Shown here piece after piece: positions 1 to 15,100 of a stretch of DNA of 64,000 nucleotides. The first letter of the stretch is position 1. The number at the start of each line of letters is the position of its first letter. The translations under genes and the position numbers were made by a program. This stretch comes from Cyrtodaria siliqua (taxonomy: Eukaryota; Mollusca; Bivalvia; Adapedonta; Hiatellidae): NCBI GenBank assembly GCA_037043455.1, contig JAWPHD010002610.1:62001-126000 (forward strand), read 5' to 3'. The notes beneath the pieces are model-generated. The model had not been told where the DNA came from and searched no databases. It was given only the letters and a program-made list of their open reading frames with translations.

Positions 1-155
1 AGGAGAAGAAGATAATCGGTGGCACCCAGCAGCTTTCAGAGGGTATGGTGGACAAACTGGGTCATGATTGTGTTAAACTGTCTCATCCTGTGGTCCGTGT
101 CAGTTGTACAGAATATGGAGCAACTGTCACCGACTGTCATGGCGGATTGTATAAG
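1..155 (+). CDS. MAO: MAO exon a (first exon in window, 5' end not seen)
   Basis: Reading from base 3 the exon encodes [15 protein letters not shown] and continues to GGLYK, matching the stretch of vertebrate MAO that begins ERKFVGG. It ends at 155 after a whole Lys codon, followed by the donor GTGATT. Bases 1-2 are AG and may be either the intron acceptor or the end of the previous codon; the window edge hides which. Confidence 0.9.
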
Positions 156-3100
156 GTGATTATGCATACTGAACACAGGTTTACGGTTGTGCACCCCTGT
201 ATGGTTCTGAGGCAAGGAAAAGGGTGGAAATTCTCCTAGTTAATGTTCATTGTGTCAGTTTTGTTGTGTTCATTAAAGGTCTTTATCATCATCGCTGTAT
301 TGTTTTAGGTACTGCTTGAGTGGTGGCTGAAAAGCAAATGGCTCCAGCGAAAGATAGTGAGTTAAATACAAATATGCAGCATCTCTGGAGTTCTGCAGAT
401 GAGAAGGTTCTAGATCCATTCAGCATATTTTTATCTAGATGTAAGAGCCTCACCACCACTGTTTTATTTTCGGAGAGACCATCGGCAAGAAAAAAAAACT
501 TTTCGTAGCCTCATCTGTTTTATGAGGATGAGAATGACCCGTTTGGCAGAAACTATCGCGTTAGCACTTTAAAGATCTATTTATACTTATCAGGGTTAAT
601 TTAAGCATGTTACGCCAGATTTAATTAAAAATATATGGTAAATTCAAATATAAGACCTAGACAGCATGTAGAAAACACCATGTTTTAATTAAAAAATGGT
701 TTTTTTATCATGAATTTGAACATTTTTGTCCAGCCCGATTACAGATCTCAACATAGTGATCAAAATGTTGTCTAGTGATCAAAATGTTGTCTGGGTGTAT
801 GTGTGTCCGTCCGTTCATTTGTCCGTGCTTCGACTATTATTTATTTATCTCTTCCTTATTACTTAAACTCCACCAGAAGGTTCGTTATATGTATCAGTCT
901 CTACCATTATGTAGAAACTTTGGGTTGCTGTGACCTACTTTGGATTAACTATTGGCCACATCCGGTCTCCGCTATGAATTAATGCAAATATAATGCTTGG
1001 ACATGCAGGCTGTGGCCTTCTAGTTTACCGGTAAATTTAGGATTATTTTTTGTAAAAACCTGATGTACATGTTCTCCCTTTAATGGAATGGAATGACAGT
1101 AATAACATTCAGACACAAGAAAGAACGAAATTGATATTGCATCTGTACTTAGAGACCAAATGATATTGCATTGTAAACCTTCTCGCCTCTCAATGCTGCA
1201 GTGGGAGCTCAACTTGAAAGTGAGGATCTAACTTGAAAGTGAGGAAGTGTCGATTCTTACAGATGACGGGAGGTGAAGGTACTGGTCCTACACAGGAAAA
1301 GTGGGTGGTCTGCCTCCATCACTAAAAATCGACCGTCAAATATAACCTTACATGTGTTGAAAATGACGTAAAACACCATAAAAACAAACAAAACAAAAAA
1401 ATCCAGATGATATTGTATGTATTATTTCAGGCCAGATTTGTGATAAGTGCCATCCCACAGTCGCTGCTCAACAGGATCATGTTTGAGCCACCCCTGCCCT
1501 GGGAGAGGATACAGCTAGCGCAGAGGATGCCCATGGGGTCCATTATCAAAACAAATATGTTCTATGAGAAACCATTCTGGAGAGATTTGGGTAGGTACCG
1601 TGGAATTATTATTCCCAGCGTTTTCACGAAAAGTGGAAGGACGTTGAATTGGCGACATACACCCATATATCTTGTATTTCCATCCTTCCATAATAATATT
1701 GTTTTCTGTTTTGTAACTTTGTGATGCATTCTGGATTTGGTTTATGTTGTCATAATAAAGGTATCGCCACCGGACAATGTTACGTTTCATACTTATATAC
1801 TCCATACTCCATACCGCTTCATGCAGGTCAAGGTCACAGATTAAAGGGCCATAAAGGATCAATCCGTTATAATTTTGTTTCTTGCGCATAACTTTGGTCA
1901 TACTTTTTGAGACAAGGACGTTATTTGAGAATATCAACTGTAGATTTTGGAAGGTTATCTGAAAGCGTTTAGTATTGGGTTATTGGGGTGATTTGTATGA
2001 TTAAAATGTGTATGAATAAAACTGCAAAATTAATTATAATCCAGCATTAATCTTTTGAAAGGAATAAAACATTTAGTTAGATTTTAATGATTTAGTACGA
2101 CGTATGCTTAATAGTGTTTTTGTGTGTAATATTTTTAGAATCTTGCATGGTATCTAGTCAAGATCTGGAATTCCAGCACAAGGTCTGACTCCTTTTATGT
2201 TAAACGAGGCTCTGCCAAGGTGCTGATTAAAACGGTTACACATATACTGTGAAATCATTAATATTCGTGGGGGATTAAATTTCGTGGATTTCATGGTTGA
2301 CCTGAAGCGCGACATCAAATCCCCACGAATGTTTGAATAATGTGTACGAAAACCGCCTAGATTCTGAATCCATAATGTACAGTACCGCATAGCAATTTTT
2401 CAAGCTTATCATTTGGTCAATAACTATTGAACCAGGCTGTATGTTGTCAGAAAAAATGTTTATATATTTATTGAACATTTATTTTAATAATAAAAACAAA
2501 AACTTGAGGGTTTGTTTTAACTTTTCAAAGCCAGTAAGCCATTATGCCGATGTTTACGTTCGCAGTTTTGTACAAGTTAATTGTTCACGAATGGTATAAA
2601 TGCTTGTTATCGTTGTCATCATTTACCGAGTTCTTAGTTTTATTTGTTCGACAATTCTCAATGAATTAAAGACGGAAATGATTGTTATATTTTGTCAACA
2701 AGAACATGTATACTAGAAACTTACAAAACACGAATAAAAAAAACATAGTTCGGAAGCAAGAAAATGTATAGCTATCAAATTTTGCATTTTTTCAATGACA
2801 AGAATATTGGTCGAGATAAAAAAACACGAGTCGAGCGCATGACCGATTACTAGTATAGGAATAAACAGGAAATAATTATCAATGTTGGACAGAGGTGCGG
2901 TGTTGGGCATAAATCTCCGCTGATTGGATGTGTTTAGTGTTTACTGACCCATTGTTAATAGGCAATTTGACATGTGACAGGAAATATGCGACGTTATCAA
3001 GTCTTCCCGGACGTTTTTGCACTATCAAGGACAAACTGACAGATAATGTTTTTTCTTTTTTTTCTTCAAAAATCAGAAATGTGCGAATTTATGTCCCCTG

Positions 3101-6100
3101 GAATTTGTCTTTTTGGAAAGAACCTCGAAATTTAATGCCCACGAAATAAAATGATTCCACAGTATTGAGGGTTTGAAATTCCTTATTTGCAATGGATACC
3201 CTTGAATGATTCTTTTTATGCTCCCGAAGGGTGGCATATAGTAGTCGCACCGTCCGTCAGTCAGTCCGCCAGTACGTACAATCGTTTCGGGTCAATAACT
3301 GTGACATTCCCAGATGGATTATCAAATAACTTGGCACAAGTGCTCACCACAACAAGATGATGTGGCGCGCGCAAAATCCAGGTCCATGGCTCCAAGGTCA
3401 CACTTAGAGGTCACAGGTCAAAACCACTTCGGGAGCATTTGTCACTTACACTGACATTTCTCGTTCTTGCTTACAATTGATAACCTAACTAATAATCAAC
3501 GTTCTGTAGGTTAATTTACATAATGATGTCAGGATGCAGTTGTTGACATTTTCGATATTATTGTTGATTCACATAAAATTCAGGTATTTTTATCTGGTAT
3601 GCTAGAATTATGCTTACAACTTATCTCTGCAAGAACTTGTATGAAGTGGAAAATGTCTACTGGAACGGAAGTGTCGATTTAAGTAATAACCATGCTAAGA
3701 TTTTCAATCTAGGACGGTATGTGAGTGGTTTTAGGGCCTGACATTTTATTTTACGGCGACGTGCTTGCGGAGCCGTAAAATATAATTTCAGTCCGTAAAA
3801 CTAACTACAGTAAGTGAGTGGTTTTAAGGTCAGAAATTACGTTTTACCGCGACGTGTTTGCGGAGCCCTAAGATGTAATTTCAGTCTGTAAAACCAACCA
3901 CAAACCGTCCCAGATTGAAAATCTTGTAATCACTTTAATAATCTCATTTCTAATGTTTTTCAATTTAAATGCCAGAAAAGTCATACATATACACTTATTT
4001 TTCTATGAAAACTGAAATTCATGGATGTCAGCATTTTATTGACGTCATCCAGTGACGTTGTTTGTTACATGTTTTTCAGACGGTAAATCGGATATTTTAC
4101 AGTCTCAAATTTGAGATGGAAGCCAGTGGAGCCATACATCGAATAATAGTTAACATTACTTATTTTGTGATGATTTATAGTAATATCCAGTGAATAGAAA
4201 AGCCATATATCTTACGCAGCTCTTCTGGGAAATAGCCATATATCTTACGCAGCTCTACTGGGCAATAGCTCACACTTGGAGATATTTTCCCAGTAGCCAG
4301 AAAATTGCGTGTCTTTTTGCACTTCTTGAAAAAATGTAAGAATGAAAGGTAGAAAATGAACAAAGAGCTAGTGTTTTTTTCTTGTATTTCATCAAAAAAC
4401 GTAATAATTATACTGAAACGAAAAATAAACACAACTCGGGACTTTACACTACTTATTGTATGTACAATATGCTGCTGTTAATCAAATGGTACATGGCTAC
4501 GTAAGCCCTTTTCTTTCGGTAAAAAAAGGCTATTAAAAACAACACAGCAAATAGTATTCCTTTAAACTTTCATTATTGGCAGAGTACGCTTTTGGCTCAA
4601 ACATGTGGGCAAACTTAGGATGCAAGATGTTGCAAACTCTTTACCTTAAAATACAGTACTGAAATGGCTAAATTTTTCAAAGAGGAACTTCAACATTTAT
4701 GAATTTCTTGTTACAAAGTGTACTGTGATTAAAAAAACATCTTAGTATATTTTTTTTATATTATGTGGAATTAAGTGTGCAGTATATACAATATATATAG
4801 GCCTTGAGCCAGGACCCAAAATTTTCGATATTGTTACCAACTCAAGGGACAAATTCTACCATAACTTTTTGAAAAGAGCAATGTATATAGATTACATTTT
4901 TCCATGATAGCAATCTGGAACAGGTAGCTTATATAAAAAAAATCGAGCATTAATAGGTTATCATTGTAGCGCTTTCATATAAGTTTTTGATGTTCATTTT
5001 TGAATGTCATGCTTGTTTGAATAATTATTGATGTACTTTTTAAAGATGCACTTAAGTTTACAATTTATTGAGTTACATAAAGCGTAAATAAGCTCTTTTT
5101 TAGCACTAAATTCAGTTTAAAATCTCTATTTTGCTTCAAATTAGAAGTCAATTTACCCCACCCACTATTGACACATTTTTATGCATTTAGTTTAGTTAAT
5201 ATTTTTTACAATATATGTGTAAACTTGTAAGAATTAGTAATTTACAACCTTTCTACATGATTTAAATAATATTATAATATGAATAAGGGATTGTTATGAT
5301 ATATTGATGAAATTAAGTACTAAGCAATGTCCATGGCATTGCACATATGTGTTCAGTAAGCCTGATAAGTTGAGACGCATGCCAAACTGGAAGTATAAGC
5401 CTTCCTCAAAGTAACTGCAACATAATTAGTATTAACATGTTCTGATATATACATATATTGCACAGACGACACATAGTCCAAAGGATTCTAGATAAAGGAA
5501 TTGTGCGGTTTAACGTGTTTTTTTTTTTAACAAAAGTCTTTTTTTAGGTGTATGCGTCATGGCAATACTTATTATGATTACACATTTGGATTATGTATTA
5601 CACATAAATACATAAATTAAACCAGTGAAGTAATCTTAATACTTCACTGATTAAACATTGCATATTGCAACGCAAAATCTTAAAAGTTGTCTATTTTAAT
5701 ACCTTTTAATTACAATTTATGCATATTTTAAGGATTTTTACACCTGAATTACCCCACCCATATACAACACAATGAAGAATTCTGCATACGAAATGTAAAA
5801 ATAGTAGTATATGCATTTGCACGAACCATTTTTGTGTTACTGAAAAAAGAATCGACGAAGATGAATTGATTTGAATTGGGGTTTTACGGCGCACCAACAC
5901 AAACGTTATATGGCGCCAACAGGAATGAACATTCGACCCGGCTCACTCTTCATTAACATCTAGATAAAAATTTGCAGAATGTGCCTAGAACCTTCTTACC
6001 TGCAGAGTTGCTGCAAAGTTTCTAGTAAACACTCCATTTTTCGCTGGAGCCACGATTACTGCCACCACTGAAGTAGCACCTGAAACAATACAGGTTTCAT

Positions 6101-9100
6101 GATGAAAATAATGAACAAAAATGACAAAATTAACATTAATTTGGGGAAATTTTACCCCTATGCCTGGATATGCAGTGGTCATATTCTTGCCCGGAAACCA
6201 CACGGCGTCGACGAAGAAATATTTTTAGGGTGGTACCCAGATCACTGTGCTAAGTACTTACCATGGTAACTATTTGTTAGTATTGGTGCAGTTGTTACAA
6301 TATTACCTGCTTAGGATATTTATCTAAACATAGGTTGTGATGTTCTCCTTGCTTGATTTAGAGTATGGAATTAACCTAGGATAGTAAGCATCAACCCTAT
6401 TTTTCCGCGTGCAAGTGGAATGATTATTACATAAAAAAGGTGTATTGCCAATGAAGAGAGAGAGAGGGAGTGTGTGTGTTGGGGGTGGTGGGGTGGGGTG
6501 GTGGTTGGATATATATGCATTTAGGAACCAGCCCTACTGACGAATAGACACCTATGTTTCTTTAACGTGATGGGAGAAAAAAAACAAGCGATACACGGGA
6601 TCGCCTGGTTTACGTCCCCATCTGACGGACGAGGGTAAAAGTGTCTTGCCCAAGAACACACCGACAAAATTCACCGGCTCCGGTGAGGTTTGAACCAGGT
6701 TTGAACCTCTGAATTTAAAGTCCCCCGTGCTATCCACTGTATGAGCTCAAGCAGGATGACTGCATTAAAATACAACTAAAATGTTAATCCGTCGTAAAGG
6801 TTATATCCATGAAGCTGGGTTCACAACGGTCTCTCTTATCTAGCATTCATGTATGTCGAGTTGCAATATGCCTGCAAGCCTTATATATGCCCAGCTCATT
6901 GCTGTTTTGATAAACTTGGCAATTAATGCCTTGGGATAGAACAGGACAATTAAGAATACTCAGTTCATAGTATCTGATTTAAATAATATAACTTAATGTG
7001 ACAATATAACATACATATTACAGTCGAACCTCGATAGCTTGAAGTCAGTGGGACCATAGGAATATATTCGAGCTATCGGTGGCTTCGAGGCATCGAGGTA
7101 ACGGTAAAAACCAAAATATCTATCCGAATTTGTGTACCACCCGAAATATTGTTACTTGTGTACGTGATTATCGTTCTCGGTATTTTTTTTATGTTCATAA
7201 CATGTAATTGTTACACTGAATACAAGGAAAACTGCAATAATGTGTTTGTTTTATCATTTATTTAAAGAAATATCACACTAATAGATTTTAACATACATTC
7301 CGGAAGTCTGAATAATGAGAACAAGGTAAGACATAAAATTGAATAGAATAGATAGCGTAGCACATAATTCATTGAAATATCTTACTACACATACGTTTTT
7401 GTTTATACAGTTGTTTTATTTTTTAAAAAGTTTGTAATGAGTGATTGCTTTGCACGCGACTTCATCAATTCATCTTTCACAACTTTGTCGTCTATGCGAT
7501 ATAGTCCACTGAGTAAGTGTGCAGTATTTTCACATCCATCCTGGTAAGATTGAAGTGCTTCTAATGCTTGTTCTATACTGCACTGTTTTTGTCTATTATC
7601 TCTTTTCAATCATAAATGTTCGCACCTTTAACAATCAACTTTATCTGTTTTTCGCATTATGATCGAACTTGAAAAGTATTCGAGCGAGCCGGGGTATTCG
7701 AGAAATAATATTCGAATAATCGAGGTTAAATTACATTGAATTATATAGGAGTTGTGTCGGGACCGGAAAATGTGTTCGAGTTACCGATGGTATTCGAATC
7801 ACCGGTGTTCGAGCTATCGAGGTTCGACTGTATAAGATATAAAAATATATAAACGCTTCCAGATAAGAATCGGTACCCAGTGCATCGAGATAGATTACAT
7901 TTAGTGATCACGGTTAGTTTACTGATGTTTACTCTAAAAGGTATATCCGACATACAGGTGCTACTGCAGTTAAAGTAGCTATCCCGCCAACAACAGCCAC
8001 ATTTTACAACAAATGTACATCGTTTCTAAACCTACTGACCACAAAGTATATACATAACTTACATCGTTTGAGAATCAAAACTCTATGGATACAATATAAA
8101 AAGCTTTAACCAGCCAGACAAAATAAAATGGATAATTCATTTTACACTTGTTCAATTACGGATATTACAAAACCCCATGAATAAACATATACTTTTAAGC
8201 GACACATATGCATTATTATATGAGATGAACACCTGGATAGAGTTTTGATAAACTGTTTTTGTAGTGTAATTTTGTCGTAATTTGGCGGTTATTTTAAAAT
8301 TTGTATAACAAACACCTAAATATCAACAGTTAAACCGTAAAATGCCTTTTCTTTTTCTGTTGTTTTTTTGCAATTTGTCGGAAATGCAGTGGTATACTTT
8401 GTGATTTTAGTTCGTGGATTTATTCAATATGCGATTTGTAAACATGGTTAAGTCTTCATAATGGAATACCTTATCAAAAGTCACATTCTCTATATATTTC
8501 AGTTCGCTTAAAACTTTTGAAGTGATTTTATGAAAAGTGTACAACTTCAAGCCATAAACAAGAGCCCTACTCGCCTTGTCTCAAAGTACTCTCATGTTTT
8601 AAGAAACAACAACAATTTCTTTATATAAATCTGTAAAACTGTGACCCCCGTAGTGGCCATATGTGACCCCATTGTCGCCATTTGAACAAACTAGGTAGAG
8701 GATCATAAGCTTATGGTACATACAAACTATTATTTAGCTTTTGAAGTATCAGAAGCTGTTTGAATATGTTTTCCTATATAATTCAATGTTATAGCGTGAC
8801 CCCCGGGACAGGGCCAAAATTGATTCCAGGCTTGATTCAAGAGGGACACCATTTAAATTATTTGGTACAGGACAATAATCTTAAGCTACATATAGCTTAT
8901 TACACCTCTAGCTCTTGTAGTTTCAGAGAAGATGTTTATAGACGTTCCTGCATAACTCTATGTAAATATGTGACCCCCGGGACCGGGCGAAATTTGACCA
9001 TAAGATCACAATTTGAACAAAATAAATTGGTAGAGATCGATACTCTTATGCTACATGCATCGTATTAGACCTCTAGCTCTTGTAGTATCAGAAATGAATA

Positions 9101-12100
9101 TTTTATGGACTTTCCTATATAACTCTTTGTAAAACTTTAACCCCAAAACCCCTTCCCCACACTCTGCAGTTCAGGGTGAGAAGGTCCTAGGCCCATTCTC
9201 CATATTTTATCTCGATGTACATGAAGGATGAGCCTGGCATGTTCATGCCTGTTAGGCGCCATATAACCTTTCATGTGTTGGTGCGCCTTAAAACCCAGTT
9301 CAATTCAATTCAATAACCCCAGAACCGGGCCATAGTTTGACACAGTCACGATTTGAACAAAAGTGGTAGAGAACCATAAGCTTGTACAATATGCAAAATA
9401 ATAGACCTCTGGCTCTTGTTTTTTTTTAAAGAAGAGATTTTAAAGATGTTTCTATATGACTCTATGTAAATATATGACCCCTGGGCCGGAGCCAGATATG
9501 ACCCCAGGGTCAACATTTTAACAAAATTGCTAGTGGACCATAAGCTTATGCTTCATGCATAATATGGGACCTCTAGCTCTTACAGTTTTAGAGAAAATTA
9601 TTTATGTTTAAAGATTTCCTATATAACTGTATGAAAAAATGTTACCCCCGGGGCTGGGCCATATTTGACCCTTGGGTCACCATTTTATAAATACTTGGTA
9701 GAGGACCCTAAATGTATAATACATGCAAAATATTAGACCTGTAGCTCTTCTAGTTTCAGCGAAAACGATTTTTTAAAGAAACAAGAGTTTTGCTTAAAAG
9801 GGGGAGATAACTCTAATAACAAGAATCAGCTACCCTGTTCACACTGCTATCATGGATTTTTTGTTTCTCTACAAGGTACTCAATAACATGGTACTAGTAA
9901 GAATTTGTCCCTTGAGATGGTAACAAAAAAGTGTATGGCTCACGGTCTATTATATGCGTTTCTGTTTCGCTTCAGTATAGTTAACTAAAAAACAATATTT
10001 TCAAGTCCATTTTTCTTCTGCAGATATGAGTGGCAATGCGATATCGTCAGAGGGTGTTTGCAGCTTTTGTGTAGATGATACCAAACCGGATGGTTCACAC
10101 CCGGCTATAATGGGCTTCGTGTTAGCAGACAAAGCACGACAGATGGCGCTGCTTAAGCCTAATGACAGGTCAGTTCATTGTTACATAGATTTTTATACAC
10201 CTATTTGAAAAACAGAATGTTTTATGGAATAGGTTTGTCTGTCTGTACGTCTGTAAACAATTGATAACACCCTTCTTGAAACTTTATAATTGTATACATT
10301 GCCCTTGGTCAGAAGACGAACCCTATTGCTTTTAGTAGGTCAGTAGGTCAAAGGGTCAAGGTCACATTGACTTCATATGGACATTCATATGTACATATTA
10401 ATTCAGCACAGTAAACACTCATGCTCATGAATATTCCTAGGTACATTGTCCTATGTGGGAGGAGGAATTGTTCTACTTTTGGGGTCAGTAGGTCACGGTC
10501 ACATTGCCCTGACAATGACTCGGTCTTGAAAAAAATTGCCTTTCTACTATTTGACCTATAGTCTTGAAACTTTACGCAAATAGTATCTAAACAATTACCC
10601 TATTAAGTTTGGGGTAGGAAAATGGTTTCTAGGCAATAACTTTAGTTTATAGGCATGAGATATCGGTGTTGCTTCTAGGCCGCGGGTCTTCTACTAATTT
10701 TTGGCCTTTGGCACAAAAAATCGGCAGTAATATGCCTCCCGTCCCACATATGTTTACGGATTGGCGCAGATATCTGAACATCATGCATAAATGATATTTC
10801 TGGGAGATAACCTGTCTAATAATGCAGACTAGGCGGCTGAATATGGATTAAATCATCAGTGTCGTCACCTAGACAGGGTTTGTCACTACTGACCCTGGAA
10901 TGAATTTACGTCATTCATGCATTCATTACTTGAATGTGATTACTTCATTCATTCGGTTCAACCGCTGCACGGAAATCGGTGTGTTATTATACTCATGTAT
11001 GCAGTACAAAACTAGTTTTGGAGAAAGAACCATCATCGAAAACATTTGAACAAGTTCTTCAAAAGTTGGAAAGTACCCCTGGCTGAAGTAGGAAAAGGAT
11101 GGAATGTTTCGCGAAATATGTCTTAAACAGAGTAAGAGTAAGTTTACAATTGATGCTGGATGTTACAACTCATTAACCAGTACTCTTACACGCCACCTGG
11201 CTGGGAAAGACCACACGATGCAGTCCGAGAAATAGCACTCAACAAATAAATGGTCAAGGTGAATAATTGCCTTTATGATAGTCTGTTTGGCAATCGCATC
11301 TGTTTTATTATTATATCACTGCTTTCACAAAGTGAAGCTTGGGCTATATCGGAATCCGTTGTCCGTAACTCCGCGTCGCGTAACACATTTTTGTCCGTCG
11401 TGTTACACATTTTTGTCACGTCGTGTCCCATCCCATAACATTTGTGACCCATCACGTTTCTCAAACAGTTTTAAATGGGTTGTTCCCTAACTTCATATGC
11501 CGGTACATTTTCATCCTGCCGCATCCCTTAACACATATTTGTCCCATCGCATCTCGTTGAGTGACTCAACACATTTTGATTACTTGCTTTTCTCAAACAG
11601 TTTTGAATTGGTTGTTCCCAAACTTCATGGTCACATAAAAACTGATGACCTTAAGACTTGTTCATCACCCATTTAATTTATTACAGAATTATGGCCCTTT
11701 GTTAGACTTCAATTTTCCACTCTAATTTTGTATAATGTCCTGTAACAGCAAAGCGGGGGTTTTCATCACCAGTGATAGTTCTAATTTCATTTTGTGGTAG
11801 GAATGTACTTTTCGGTCATTAAACTTCTCACCTGTTTCCGGTTAAATTGAACGTTCAAGGTCCGTTTTCAGTAGGTGAAGTTCAGCCGTATTTTCAGTTG
11901 CATAACCTTGTTAACTTGTATTTAAATGTTTCATATTAAATTCATGATAAAAGAATGAGTTACTGTAAAAACAAGACGTGTGTTTGTCGCACCGTCGAAT
12001 GAAGAATCTGTACGGTATGTGCGGGTGTTACTGTTATAAGAAAGATGTTGATCTTTCAATATGGTTAAGGAACAGATTGAAGCAAAAAAAGCACAGTGTC

Positions 12101-15100
12101 CTTAATTTTGTGTGTATAGGTATAAATATGTGTTGTCCAGCAATGCCAGTTGTACAACATAATGGCATATATGCCAGTTGGACACAAATAAACTTGGAAT
12201 GTAACTATTGATTCCCCAAAAATAGTATGGCCCGACTTTCAAGAGAAGCCAGGGGCAGCTGGCCCAGTCCTCGAAAATCCTAGAAGCAACAACGAGATAT
12301 TGAAACAAAACATGGTGTTTATTTAAATTAAAGTATCTGATATGGAAAGGAAGCTTGGGATTGAATTTGAGGTCACTGGGTTCAAGGTCATGGTCACTGT
12401 TACTAGAGGTAAACAAATAGTTTATTGGCTCACACTTTAGTTGAGAATCAGGTATTGCAATGATACTTGCTGTTTAGGTAGCTTAGATGGAATTGAAACT
12501 TTTTAATTTTGTAGTTTTTGTTTTATAAAATAAAAACCATAATTCAAAAACAATTTAAGGTCATTTAAGCTGTCTTTACTTACAGCGATGCTTGTGTGTT
12601 ATGCATGTGTATATTTTTTTCTTCAGAAAGCTTGCACTGTGTAGACACTATGCTTGTGTGTTTGGTTCTGATGATTTCCTGAATCCTACAGGATATCTAG
12701 AGAACAACTGGATGGTAGATCAGTATTCTGGTGGCTGTTATGCTAGTGTGATGCCACCTAAAGTCCTAACAACATATGGCAGGTCAGTATGTCTGGGACT
12801 GTTATGTCAGTGTGATGCCACCTAAAGTCCTAACAACATATGGCAGGTCAGTATGTCTGGGACTGTTATGTCAGTGTGATGCCACCTAAAGTCCTAACAA
12901 CATATGGCAGGTCAGTATGTCTGGGACTGTTATGTCAGTGTGATGCCACCTAAAGTCCTAACAACATATGGCAGGTCAGTATGTCTGGGACTGTTATGTC
13001 AGTGTGATGCCACCTAAAGTCCTAACTACATATGGCAGGTCAGTATGTCTGGGACTGTTATGTCTGTGTGATGTCACCTAAAGTCCTAACAACATATGCC
13101 AGGTAAGGACTGTACAGCATGATTGCAGATCAGTATGTCTGGGAATGTTATGTCAGTGTGATGCCACCTAAAGTGTTCTTATATACATGCCAAGTAAGGA
13201 CAATACAACCTGATGGCAGATCTGTGTTCCTTGGAATGTCATGTCAGTGTGATGCCACCTAAAGTCCTAACAACATACAGATGACAGGTAAGGACTGTAC
13301 AACCTGATGGCAGATCTGTGTTCCTGGGAATGTCATGTCTGTGTGATGGCGCCTAAAGTCCTAACAACATATAGAGGACAGGTAAGGACTGTACATTATG
13401 ATGGCAGATCTGTGTGCCTGGGAATGACATGTCTGTGTGATAGCGCCTAAAGTCCTAACAACATATAAATGACAGGTAGGGACTGTACATTATGATGGCA
13501 GATCTGTGTGCCTGGGAATGACATGTCTGTGTGATCGCACCTAAAGTCCTAACAACATATAAATGACAGGTAGGGACTGTACATTATGATGGCAGATATG
13601 TGTGCCTGGGAATGACATGTCTGTGTGATGGCACCTAAAGTCCTAACAACATATAAATGACAGGTAAGGACTGTACATTATGATGGCAGATCTGTGTGCC
13701 TGGGAATGACATGTCTGTGTGATGGCACCTAAAGTCCTAACAACATATAAATGGCAGGTAAGGACTGTACATTATGATGGCAGATCTGTGTGCCTGGGAA
13801 TGACATGTCTGTGTGATGGCACCTAAAGTCCTAACAACATATAAATGACAGGTAAGGACTGTACATTATGATGGCAGATCTGTGTGCCTGGGAATGACAT
13901 GTCTGTGTGATGGCACCTAAAGTCCTAACAACATCTAAATGACAGGTAAGGACTGTACATTATGATGGCAGATCTGTGTGCCTGGGAATGACATGTATGT
14001 GTGATGGCACCTAAAGTCCTAACAACATCTAAATGACAGGTAAGGACTGTACATTATGATGGCAGATCTGTGTGCCTGGGAATGACATGTCTGTGTGATG
14101 GCACCTAAAGTCCTAACAACATATAAATGACAGGTAAGGACTGTACATTATGATGGCAGATCTGTGTGCCTGGGAATGACATGTCTGTGTGATGGCACCT
14201 AAAGTCCTAACAACATATAAATGACAGGTAGGGACTGTACATTATGATGGCAGATATGTGTGCCTGGGAATGACATGTCTGTGTGATGGCACCTAAAGTC
14301 CTAACAACATATAAATGACAGGTAAGGACTGTACATTATGATGGCAGATCTGTGTGCCTGGGAATGACATGTCTGTGTGATGGCACCTAAAGTCCTAACA
14401 ACATATAAATGACAGGTAAGGACTGTACATTATGATGGCAGATCTGTGTTCCTGGGAATGACATGTCTGTGTGATGGCACCTAAAGTCCTAACAACATAT
14501 AAATGACAGGTAAGGACTGTACATTATGATGGCAGATCTGTGTGCCTGGGAATGACATGTCTGTGTGATGGCACCTAAAGTCCTAACAACATATAAATGA
14601 CAGGTAAGGACTGTACATTATGATGGCAGATCTGTGTTCCTGGGAATGACATGTCTGTGTGATGGCACCCAAAGTCCTAACAACATATAGAGGACAGGTA
14701 AGGACTGTACATTATGATGGCAGATCTGTGTGCCTGGGATTGTTATGTCGGTTTGATGGCACCTAAATTTCTTAACATGAAAACTCCTAAGAACTTATGC
14801 ACTTTTACCTCGTGCCCTATGAATAACTGGTCATGCATGCCGCCAATAGTTAGAAGCCAACAGGTCATTTTTTACAGTACAGGAATTGTTTACATCAAAA
14901 ACATATATCAGCAAAAGTTAAAAAGTTGACATACCAAAAGAAGGAAACATATCAACATTTAGAAAAACTAACACAAATTTAGCGCCAATATATTAAACAT
15001 AAGTCCGGACCATCTCAGATATCGATATTATCCGATATAATAACTATATGTTAAATAATCTGGATTTAAATATGTTTGCAGGTATATGCGTGAACCTGTT

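Noticed and set aside
320..508. 62-codon open frame after MAO exon a
   Set aside because: It overlaps a decayed SINE A copy and has no splice acceptor in frame with MAO.
12592..12825. 77-codon open frame running from intron through MAO exon d
   Set aside because: It begins in the intron before the acceptor and reads past the donor into the first decoy unit; the spliced frame explains the coding part.
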